A stretch of DNA of 6,868 nucleotides from Steroidobacteraceae bacterium (GTDB lineage Bacteria; Pseudomonadota; Gammaproteobacteria; Steroidobacterales; Steroidobacteraceae). The stretch spans positions 1-6,868 of the forward strand of contig JAICKZ010000175.1 in the NCBI GenBank assembly GCA_025927665.1, in the 5' to 3' direction. The notes below the pieces were generated by a model. The model did no database searches. It was not told the origin of the DNA and saw nothing but the letters and a program-made list of their open reading frames with translations. The position numbers were made by a program, and so were the translations under genes. This document shows, piece by piece, positions 1 to 5,266 of this stretch. Within the stretch, counting starts at the first letter, position 1, and every line of letters starts with the position of its first letter.

Positions 1-1169
1 GCCAGAATCACCGTGGGCTGACCGTTGTGATTCATCGCTGCAGCGTATGCATTAAATACTTTTTGCGAATCATGACCGCCACGATTCAAATGCCAGATGT
101 CATCGTCAGACATGTTGGCCACCATTTCTTTCAGCTCTGGATACTTGCCGAAGAAATGTTCACGAGTATACGCACCGCCCTTGGCTTTGAAATTTTGATA
201 CTCGCCATCAACGCATTCTTCCATCACGCGACGCAATAAACCTTTGGTGTCTTTTGCCAACAATGCGTCCCAACGCGAGCCCCATACTACTTTGATAACA
301 TTCCAGCCGGCACCGAGGAACGCGGCTTCGAGTTCTTGAATGATCTTGCCGTTGCCACGCACTGGCCCATCCAAACGTTGCAGATTGCAATTGATGACAA
401 ACACCAAATTGTCCAAGCCTTCGCGTACCGGCATGGTGAGCGCACCCATGGATTCGGGTTCGTCCATTTCGCCATCACCAAGGAACGCCCATACTTTGCG
501 ATCGGTTGTTGGCACGATGCCGCGATTTTCGAGATAACGTTGGAAGCGTGCCTGATAGATGGCCATCATTGGGCCCAAGCCCATCGACACTGTCGGAAAT
601 TGCCAGAACTCCGGCATTAACTTGGGATGTGGATAAGAACTTAATCCCTGTTTGCTTTGCACTTCTTTGCGGAAGTATTTGAGATTCTCTTCGGTTAATC
701 GACCTTCCAAATAAGCGCGTGCGTAAATACCCGGTGATGCATGACCTTGTACGAATATCATGTCACCAGGATGCGTGTCTGAGGCGGCACGCCAAAAATG
801 ATTGAATCCCACTTCATATAAAGTGGCAGCGGATGCATACGTTGCAATATGGCCACCATATTCAGAACTTTCGCGATTACCTTTGACGACAGTCGCCATC
901 GCATTCCAGCGAATGTAAGCTTCGATACGACGTTCCAAGGCGCGATCGCCGGGATATTCTTTCTCTTGACCAACTGCAATGCTATTGACATACCCAGTGT
1001 TGGGCATAAACGGCAGGTACGCACCCGAACGGCGCGTGTGCTCAACTAATTGTTCCAACAAGTAATGCGCGCGCTCCGCGCCATGCACCTTGATAACCGC
1101 ATCAAGCGATTCCAGCCATTCCTGGGTTTCTAATGGATCAACATCTGTAAACTTGGGGTTGTCTGTCAT
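1..1169 (-). CDS. aceE: Pyruvate dehydrogenase E1 component (homodimeric type), N-terminal part, cut by left window edge
   Basis: The thiamine-diphosphate (ThDP) dependent E1 subunit decarboxylates pyruvate and passes the acetyl group to lipoyl-E2 in the cytosolic pyruvate dehydrogenase complex. Translation from the ATG at 1167-1169 gives 389 residues (the E. coli protein is about 887) that align throughout with E. coli AceE. Visible landmarks are DVDPLETQEWL (residues 9-19), GGH with His107, QGHASPG with His143, SSYPHPKLMPEFWQFPTVSMGLGP (178-200), and the ThDP/Mg motif starting GDGEMDEPES at 231 and ending NCN at 260-262. It closes with REHFFGKYPE (336-345) and NRGGHD (362-367). The start agrees with the E. 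coli N-terminus, but there is no strong Shine-Dalgarno sequence. The C-terminal two thirds, including the mobile active-site loop, lie outside the window, where aceF would be the expected next gene. It is divergent from pyrC. The frame is intact over the visible part. Confidence 0.97.
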   Translation of the reverse strand, partial: MTDNPKFTDVDPLETQEWLESLDAVIKVHGAERAHYLLEQLVEHTRRSGAYLPFMPNTGYVNSIAVGQEKEYPGDRALERRIEAYIRWNAMATVVKGNRESSEYGGHIATYASAATLYEVGFNHFWRAASDTHPGDMIFVQGHASPGIYARAYLEGRLTEENLKYFRKEVQSKQGLSSYPHPKLMPEFWQFPTVSMGLGPMMAIYQARFQRYLENRGIVPTTDRKVWAFLGDGEMDEPESMGALTMPVREGLDNLVFVINCNLQRLDGPVRGNGKIIQELEAAFLGAGWNVIKVVWGSRWDALLAKDTKGLLRRVMEECVDGEYQNFKAKGGAYTREHFFGKYPELKEMVANMSDDDIWHLNRGGHDSQKVFNAYAAAMNHNGQPTVIL

Positions 1170-1203
1170 CAGACTGTACTCGGCACCGTAATTCGGGACG
1201 CGT

Positions 1204-1232
1204 ATGATCGTGGTTTGAGGCCACAGGGTCAA
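1204..1232 (-). promoter_or_regulatory. Candidate sigma-70 promoter for aceE
   Basis: On the minus strand TTGACC (1227-1232) lies 17 bp upstream of GATCAT (1204-1209). These match the consensus at 5/6 and 4/6 positions. Transcription would start near 1197, leaving a leader of about 28 nt before the aceE ATG. I saw no PdhR-like operator. This is motif matching only. Confidence 0.3.
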
Positions 1233-1258
1233 GAAACGATGAGTTTAAATATCCAGAG

Positions 1259-1264
1259 TATAGT
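1259..1264 (+). promoter_or_regulatory. Possible -10 box for pyrC
   Basis: TATAGT is a 5/6 match to the -10 consensus and sits 50 bp before the pyrC start. No acceptable -35 box is found 16-18 bp upstream, so an activator or a different start is possible. The rest of the 145-bp aceE-pyrC gap (1170-1314) shows no strong hairpin, no clear purine-repressor-type operator and no obvious Shine-Dalgarno sequence before pyrC. Confidence 0.2.
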
Positions 1265-1314
1265 AACCACTGCATTCGACCAAACCAACCAGCATTAAGA
1301 CATCACCATATTCC

Positions 1315-2364
1315 ATGAGTCCAGTCACTTTGACCTTGCGTCGTCCCGATGATTTTCACGTGCACTTGCGTGATGGTATGCACATGTCTGCAGCGCTGGC
1401 GTTTACGGCAAGGCAATTCGCCCGCGCCTTGGTGATGCCCAATCTCAAGCCACCGATAACGACAACAGCACTGGCGTTGGAATATCGGCAGCGAATCGTC
1501 AATGCCTTGCCTGTCAATTCAAAGTTCGAGCCTTTGATGACTTTATACTTGACCAACAATACCTCTGCAGATGAGATCATCAAAGCCAAAGCCAGTGGAC
1601 AAATCGTGGGATGTAAGCTTTATCCGGCCGGTGCAACCACACATTCCGATGCGGGCGTCACATCGATTGAAAAGATTTATCCCGCATTGGAAGCAATGCA
1701 GAAGGTCGGATTAATACTGCAAGTACATGGTGAAGTCACTGACATGGAGGTGGACGTGTTTGACCGTGAAACCGCTTTCATTGATCAAGTGCTTGCGCCA
1801 GTAACGATGCGCTTTCCGCAATTGCGCATTGTGTTTGAACACATCACCACCAAACGCGCAGTGGAATTTGTCAGGAGCGCACGTCAAGGTGTCGCAGCAA
1901 CCATCACTCCCCAACACTTACTGCATAATCGCAATGCAATCTTTCAAGGCGGTATTCGACCGCATTATTATTGCTTGCCAATATTAAAACGCGAAGCAGA
2001 TCGTCAAGCTTTGTTAAGTGCGGCAACCAGCGACAATGCACGCTTCTTTTTAGGTACTGACAGTGCGCCTCATGCAAAACATGCCAAGGAAAATTCTTGC
2101 GGCTGTGCTGGTATGTTCTCTGCGCATGCGGCGTTGGAATTGTATGCAGAAGCATTTGAATCAGCAGGTCAGTTGAATCGGCTTGAAGCATTTGCCTCTG
2201 AGCGCGGTGCGGACTTTTATCAATTGCCACGCAATAGTGGCAGCGTGGTGTTGGAACGAATCAGCTGGGCACCTCCAGCAACCTACAATTTTGGTCATGA
2301 TCAACTGACTCCGATGCGTGCGATGGAAACCATTCAATGGAAGTTATGTGAGACACAAGCATGA
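1315..2364 (+). CDS. pyrC: Dihydroorotase, class II (E. coli type)
   Basis: This zinc amidohydrolase interconverts N-carbamoyl-L-aspartate and L-dihydroorotate, the third step of de novo pyrimidine synthesis. The 349 residues match the usual length (E. coli 348) and align end to end. All metal and catalytic positions are present: His15 and His17 in RRPDDFHVHLRDG, the lysine expected to be carboxylated (Lys101 in GCKLYPAGATT), His138 in VHGEV, His176 in FEHITTK, and the catalytic Asp249 in GTDSAPH. The substrate-binding region RPHYYCLPILKR (215-226) and the typical ENSCGCAGMFS stretch follow. The start is chosen because it puts the metal-binding HxH at the family's usual distance from the N-terminus, although the upstream sequence has no good ribosome binding site. 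Its stop overlaps the start of rnt, so the two are probably cotranscribed and translationally coupled. Confidence 0.97.
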   Translation: MSPVTLTLRRPDDFHVHLRDGMHMSAALAFTARQFARALVMPNLKPPITTTALALEYRQRIVNALPVNSKFEPLMTLYLTNNTSADEIIKAKASGQIVGCKLYPAGATTHSDAGVTSIEKIYPALEAMQKVGLILQVHGEVTDMEVDVFDRETAFIDQVLAPVTMRFPQLRIVFEHITTKRAVEFVRSARQGVAATITPQHLLHNRNAIFQGGIRPHYYCLPILKREADRQALLSAATSDNARFFLGTDSAPHAKHAKENSCGCAGMFSAHAALELYAEAFESAGQLNRLEAFASERGADFYQLPRNSGSVVLERISWAPPATYNFGHDQLTPMRAMETIQWKLCETQA

Positions 2365-3020
2365 ACAACGAAAACAAATTACTCATGTCGCAACGGTTTC
2401 GCGGCTTTATGCCAGTCGTGATAGATGTCGAAACGGGAGGTTTCAATCCCAATACTGATGCATTGCTGGAAATCGCTGGCGTTGCATTGGTAATGCAACC
2501 GGATGGTTCGATTTTGCGCGGCGAAACCTGGCGTTATCATGTACAACCTTTTCCTGGCGCCAATCTTGAAGCCGCTTCATTGGCGGTGAATGGCATTACC
2601 GATCCTTTTCATCCCTTACGACCCGCATTGCCAGAAAAAGATGCGTTGACAAAATTGTTTGCCGACATCCGCCGTGTCGTTAAAGAAAACAATTGCAATC
2701 GCGCTGTACTGGTAGGTCACAACGCTTACTTTGACTTGAATTTTTTGAATGCTGCCGTGATTCGCTGCGACATCAAACGCAATCCTTTTCATCCCTTTTC
2801 CTGCTTTGACACAGTGACGTTATCAGGTGTTGCCTTTGGTCAAACCGTGTTGGCCAAGGCCGCAACGGCAGCGGGCCTTGAATGGAACTCAAGCGAGGCG
2901 CATTCAGCTGCCTATGACGCAGAACTAACAGCGGATTTGTTTTGTATCATATGCAACAAATTTCGCGGTTTATACCAAACGCATTTAAACGAGCCCGCAT
3001 CGTGGTCACAAGGACTATGA
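2361..3020 (+). CDS. rnt: Ribonuclease T
   Basis: RNase T is a dimeric 3'-5' exoribonuclease of the DEDDh (DnaQ-like) family that trims tRNA CCA ends and matures the 3' ends of 5S and 23S rRNA and other stable RNAs. The 219-residue product (E. coli 215) holds the complete catalytic set: Asp22 and Glu24 in VIDVETGGFN, Asp125 in VGHNAYFDLNF, and His181 with Asp186 in AHSAAYDAE. RNase T hallmarks separate it from DNA polymerase epsilon subunits: RFRGFMPV at 12-19, NPFHPF followed by FDT (141-151), and GQTVLAKA. The ATG overlaps the pyrC TGA by 4 bp (ATGA), with only a weak GAG-type ribosome site, pointing to translational coupling. A 16-bp direct repeat inside the gene encodes PFHP twice. The last residues, after about 205, do not resemble E. 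coli. Confidence 0.96.
   Translation: MNNENKLLMSQRFRGFMPVVIDVETGGFNPNTDALLEIAGVALVMQPDGSILRGETWRYHVQPFPGANLEAASLAVNGITDPFHPLRPALPEKDALTKLFADIRRVVKENNCNRAVLVGHNAYFDLNFLNAAVIRCDIKRNPFHPFSCFDTVTLSGVAFGQTVLAKAATAAGLEWNSSEAHSAAYDAELTADLFCIICNKFRGLYQTHLNEPASWSQGL
2602..2617 (+). repeat. 16-bp direct repeat within rnt, copy 1
   Basis: The 16 bases ATCCTTTTCATCCCTT recur exactly at 2782-2797, 180 bp (60 codons) further on and in the same reading frame. This copy encodes the end of Asp81 and then PFHPL (82-86). E. coli RNase T has an unrelated DPNDPD-like stretch at this place. Confidence 0.85.
2782..2797 (+). repeat. 16-bp direct repeat within rnt, copy 2
   Basis: This is the second exact copy of the 16-mer at 2602-2617. 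It encodes NPFHPF (141-146), the version that is conserved in RNase T, so it is probably the ancestral copy. Confidence 0.85.
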
Positions 3021-3034
3021 TCTGAAAGCAGCGA

Positions 3035-3062
3035 TTGAACCTGTCTATCACTGCCCTATTCT
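3035..3062 (+). promoter_or_regulatory. Candidate sigma-70 promoter for the PuuD-like membrane protein gene
   Basis: TTGAAC (3035-3040) is followed after 16 bp by TATTCT (3057-3062). The expected start, near 3069, leaves a leader of about 34 nt containing the Shine-Dalgarno AAGGGA at 3091-3096. Both hexamers closely resemble the candidate nadC promoter (TTGAAT, TATTCT). It implies that the third plus-strand gene can be transcribed independently of pyrC-rnt. Confidence 0.4.
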
Positions 3063-3102
3063 CTCTTGCTTCGATTTGAACTAACAACTTAAGGGATAAC
3101 AA

Positions 3103-3702
3103 ATGAATCCACTCACGTCTGTTCTGGGCTCGATCATCACTGGCGTCGTATTGGTGATCGCGGTAATTTTAATTTCAGGTCATGCCGGCGACTTGACTGG
3201 TTTGCATATTGATCGTTGGCTGCACATTGTCTCTGGCGTTACTTGGATCGGTTTGCTGTATTACTTCAATGTCGTGCATGTGCCGGGCATAGCAGCGGGT
3301 GCTGCCGACACGGGTGGTCCTGGTAATGCTGGCATTGCCAAGTACATTGCACCTCGCGCATTGTTATGGTTTCGATGGGCGGCCGTCGCCACTTGGGTCA
3401 CAGGCGCGTATTACTTGTTCAGTGGTTATGGCGAAGGCTTCGCTGGCTTGCACAATGCTTTCTCGTTACGGCCCGGCTTTCGCATGATTGGTATCGGTGC
3501 ATGGCTTGGCACCATCATGTTATTCAATGTATGGGTTTTCATTTGGCCAAATCAGAAAAAGGTTTTGGGTCTGGTGCCTGCGACTGATGCAGAAAAAGCC
3601 AAGGCACGTAAAGTGGCTTTTATGGCATCACGCACCAACTTTGTGTTGTCACTGCCGGTGATATTGTGCATGGGTGGTCAAATGCATGGCTTGGCATTCT
3701 GA
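3103..3702 (+). CDS. Stand-alone PuuD-like (urate oxidase N-terminal domain) integral membrane protein
   Basis: The 199-residue protein has about five predicted membrane helices: residues 5-25, 38-58, 84-107, 127-150 and 178-198. It resembles the membrane domain of PuuD urate hydroxylase (Pfam Urate_ox_N, formerly DUF989). Supporting motifs are RWLHIVSGVTWIGLLYYFN (38-56), APRALLWFRWAAVATWVTG (83-101), the WPNQKKVLG stretch (148-156) and the ending SRTNFVLSLPV..CMGGQMHG. Candidate heme or metal ligands are His41, His59, His117 and His195. Known PuuD proteins carry additional membrane segments and a C-terminal cytochrome c domain with a CxxCH site; neither is present here, and no purine-catabolism gene is nearby. 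Urate oxidation is therefore doubtful and the function should be regarded as unknown. The start is clear: AAGGGA lies 6 nt before the ATG. A strong terminator follows 25 bp after the stop. I recall homologues being mislabelled 'antitermination protein NusG'; nothing here supports that. Confidence 0.8.
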   Translation: MNPLTSVLGSIITGVVLVIAVILISGHAGDLTGLHIDRWLHIVSGVTWIGLLYYFNVVHVPGIAAGAADTGGPGNAGIAKYIAPRALLWFRWAAVATWVTGAYYLFSGYGEGFAGLHNAFSLRPGFRMIGIGAWLGTIMLFNVWVFIWPNQKKVLGLVPATDAEKAKARKVAFMASRTNFVLSLPVILCMGGQMHGLAF

Positions 3703-3727
3703 TCGGCAATTTTTAGTGATTCAATAA

Positions 3728-3760
3728 AAAAGGCGCATCACTGAATGCGCCTTTTGTTTT
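3728..3760. terminator. Bidirectional rho-independent terminator between the PuuD-like gene and grxD
   Basis: A perfect 11-bp stem (AAAAGGCGCAT, 3728-3738, with its complement at 3745-3755) encloses a 6-nt loop. On the plus strand it is followed by TTTTGTTTT. On the minus strand the stem is followed directly by a T-rich run ending TTTTTTATT. It can therefore end both converging transcripts. The remaining gap up to the grxD stop (3761-3896) holds only a weaker imperfect repeat (TGTTGAG at 3764-3770, CTCAACA at 3789-3795) and the open stretch described separately. Confidence 0.9.
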
Positions 3761-3824
3761 AGATGTTGAGGGCGATGATGAATGACAACTCAACAATCTC
3801 ACATCATAAGAAACTGAATTAATT

Positions 3825-3896
3825 TCATGCAGCGACTTGTTCATATGAAAACTGCGGCGCATCAGCACGAGTAAATGCATGCCCGTACCAACAACG
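3825..3896 (-). other. In-frame 23-codon open stretch directly after the grxD stop codon
   Basis: Reading on in the grxD frame past the TAG at 3897-3899 gives RCWYGHAFTRADAPQFSYEQVAA and then TGA at 3825-3827. The composition (mixed hydrophobic, Ala- and charged residues, aromatic pairs) looks coding-like rather than random. It has no start codon or ribosome site of its own. It could be a decayed C-terminal tail, a readthrough extension, the relic of a displaced gene, or chance: 23 codons without a stop is not rare. I do not recognise the peptide. Confidence 0.25.
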
Positions 3897-4211
3897 CTAG
3901 TTCTTTGTCTCACTCAGTACTTTCTGCAATTCACCATTCTTATACATCTCTACAACAATGTCGCAACCACCGACCAACTCGCCATTGACATAGAGTTGTG
4001 GATACGTTGGCCAGTTGGAATACTGTTTCAACGCCTCACGCAATTCAGGATCTTCAAAAATATTCACGGAATCAAACTTCGCACCCACGGCATTCAGTGC
4101 CTTGACGACGGTCGCTGAAAAACCGCATTGCGGAAAATCAGGCGTGCCCTTCATGTACAACATCACTGGATGACTGCTCAGCTGGGTCTTAATGCGTTCT
4201 ACTACGTCCAC
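3897..4211 (-). CDS. grxD: Monothiol glutaredoxin, Grx4/GrxD family
   Basis: CGFS-type glutaredoxins bind a [2Fe-2S] cluster with glutathione, often together with BolA, and pass clusters to target proteins in the cytosol. The 104-residue product shows MLYMKGTP (residues about 17-24), the active-site CGFS with its single cysteine, SNWPTYPQLYVNGELVGGCDIV (glutathione-binding TYP and GGCD) and the end GELQKVLSETKN. The GTG at 4209-4211 is the preferred start: GAGGT (4219-4223) lies 7 nt upstream, the resulting N-terminus matches E. coli Grx4 within a few residues, and a good promoter starts transcription just upstream. The frame stays open further upstream to ATG codons at 4299-4301 and 4326-4328, but these overlap nadC and add 30-39 residues not found in the family. 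E. coli Grx4 has a longer C-terminal tail (115 residues in all). Divergent from nadC. Confidence 0.95.
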   Translation of the reverse strand: MDVVERIKTQLSSHPVMLYMKGTPDFPQCGFSATVVKALNAVGAKFDSVNIFEDPELREALKQYSNWPTYPQLYVNGELVGGCDIVVEMYKNGELQKVLSETKN

Positions 4212-4218
4212 GGGACTT

Positions 4219-4223
4219 ACCTC
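4219..4223 (-). promoter_or_regulatory. Shine-Dalgarno site that decides the grxD GTG start
   Basis: On the minus strand GAGGT (within AAGTGAGGT) lies 7 nt before the GTG at 4209-4211. Neither upstream in-frame ATG has a comparable site, and both would lie upstream of the candidate promoter's start point. Confidence 0.75.
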
Positions 4224-4238
4224 ACTTAATTTGATGCA

Positions 4239-4267
4239 TTGAATTATGGGGACTGCTGGCCTATTCT
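4239..4267 (+). promoter_or_regulatory. Candidate sigma-70 promoter for nadC
   Basis: TTGAAT (4239-4244), a 17-bp spacer and TATTCT (4262-4267) predict a start near 4274, about 26 nt before the nadC ATG. Its -35 box overlaps the -10 box of the grxD promoter and its -10 box touches the grxD -35 box. RNA polymerase could occupy only one of the two promoters at a time. Confidence 0.45.
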
Positions 4268-4271
4268 TCAA
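4243..4271 (-). promoter_or_regulatory. Candidate sigma-70 promoter for grxD
   Basis: On the minus strand TTGAAG (4266-4271) and CATAAT (4243-4248) are separated by exactly 17 bp. The predicted start near 4236 leaves a leader of about 25 nt that contains the GAGGT ribosome site. This position excludes the longer upstream grxD starts from the transcript. Confidence 0.5.
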
Positions 4272-4299
4272 TGATCGTAGGAACTGATTACATTCATTC

Positions 4300-5169
4300 A
4301 TGCAAAATTTGCTCAATCCGGCTGACATAAATCACCAAGAAGTGGTGCAACAAGTCGCGGCAGCGTTGACTGAGGATGTGGGCAGCGGCGATTTGACAGC
4401 CTCATTGATATCGGCCAACACTCGTGCCAAAGCCACCGTCATCACCCGCGAAGCCGCCATTCTCTGTGGCACTGCATGGTTTGATGAAGTGTTCAGACAA
4501 CTGGATTCTTCTATTAATGTGCGCTGGCATTACAAAGATGGCGATTCGATTGCAGCAGATGCTCTGCTCTGTGAAATCGATGGATCGGCACGTGCGATGT
4601 TAACGGGCGAACGTACCGCACTTAATTTTTTGCAAATTTTGTCCGGCACCGCGACAGTCACGCATCAATACGCACAAGCAATTGCCCATACCGCATGCAA
4701 GGTATTGGATACACGCAAGACCTTGCCAGGTTTACGTCGCGCGCAAAAGTATGCGGTGTTGTGCGGCGGTGGAACCATTTATCGCATTGGTTTATTCGAT
4801 GCCATTCTGATCAAGGAAAATCATATTACGGCTGCAGGTTCGATTGCGGCGGTTATTCAACAGTCGCGTGCCGTCGCTGGCAAACGCATGGTCGAGATCG
4901 AGGTTGAATCGTTGGACGAACTACAACAAGCGCTGCATCCTGATATTGATCGAATTCTGCTCGATAACTTTACAGTAAATGATTTACGCAAAGCAGTCGC
5001 ATCACGCAATGCTTACACTCAGCATCGCATTGCACTCGAAGCATCCGGCAGCGTCGGGCTGGAAAATATTCGTGACATCGCCGATACCGGTGTGGACTTT
5101 ATCAGTGTCGGTGCATTGACAAAACATGTTAGTGCTATTGATCTATCGATGCGCTTTCAATTTCTATAA
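4300..5169 (+). CDS. nadC: Quinolinate phosphoribosyltransferase (nicotinate-nucleotide pyrophosphorylase, decarboxylating)
   Basis: NadC condenses quinolinate with phosphoribosyl pyrophosphate, releasing CO2 and pyrophosphate, to give nicotinate mononucleotide in de novo NAD synthesis. The 289 residues cover the full family length: an N-terminal barrel-like domain (about 1-117 with the C-terminal end) containing EDVGSGDLT (25-33) and TGERTALNF (102-110), then the alpha/beta barrel with DTRKTLPGLR (137-146), KYAVLCGGG (150-158), IKENH (171-175), EIEVES (199-204), LLDNF (220-224) and FISVGALTKH (267-276). Arg105, Arg139, Lys140, Arg162 and Lys172 of the quinolinate pocket are present. The usual His of the GGGxxHR motif is Tyr161 here (TAT at 4780-4782). 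The ATG overlaps the longest possible grxD frame. The only ribosome-site candidate, AGGA near 4279, is rather far upstream, so translation initiation may be weak. Confidence 0.96.
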   Translation: MQNLLNPADINHQEVVQQVAAALTEDVGSGDLTASLISANTRAKATVITREAAILCGTAWFDEVFRQLDSSINVRWHYKDGDSIAADALLCEIDGSARAMLTGERTALNFLQILSGTATVTHQYAQAIAHTACKVLDTRKTLPGLRRAQKYAVLCGGGTIYRIGLFDAILIKENHITAAGSIAAVIQQSRAVAGKRMVEIEVESLDELQQALHPDIDRILLDNFTVNDLRKAVASRNAYTQHRIALEASGSVGLENIRDIADTGVDFISVGALTKHVSAIDLSMRFQFL

Positions 5170-5222
5170 TTGAATCTATAACTTGAATTTGCAATCTTGA
5201 GATAGAAACAGCTGCTGATGGC

Positions 5223-5254
5223 CAGCGACAGGTAACTCAATCAACCTGTCGCTG
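5223..5254. terminator. Hairpin between convergent nadC and sodB, probable terminator
   Basis: CAGCGACAGGT (5223-5233) pairs perfectly with ACCTGTCGCTG (5244-5254) around a 10-nt loop. The location between two converging genes suggests a shared terminator. Neither side carries a proper T tract (plus side ATCATTTGTCCTTT; minus side GCCATCAGCAGC), so it may instead block 3' exonucleases or depend on Rho. Confidence 0.6.
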
Positions 5255-5266
5255 ATCATTTGTCCT

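Noticed and set aside
336..620. 94-codon plus-strand frame opposite aceE
   Set aside because: It overlaps the ThDP-binding region of aceE, which is unmistakably coding on the minus strand; no recognisable protein features.
1904..2230. 108-codon open frame antisense to pyrC
   Set aside because: It lies wholly opposite the conserved pyrC frame, shows no domain-like motifs and has no ribosome site; a shadow of pyrC codon usage.
3103..3702. Reading the membrane protein as a NusG-type antitermination protein
   Set aside because: The sequence is almost wholly membrane helices and has no NGN or KOW domain; such labels appear to be annotation errors.
3764..3795. Imperfect inverted repeat TGTTGAG...CTCAACA
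   Set aside because: Only 7 bp with an 18-nt loop and no T tract; the adjacent 3728-3760 hairpin is the far better terminator.
3713..3913. 66-codon minus-strand frame across the 3' flank of grxD
   Set aside because: It runs through the perfect terminator hairpin, starts inside grxD in another frame and has a low-complexity, unrecognisable product.
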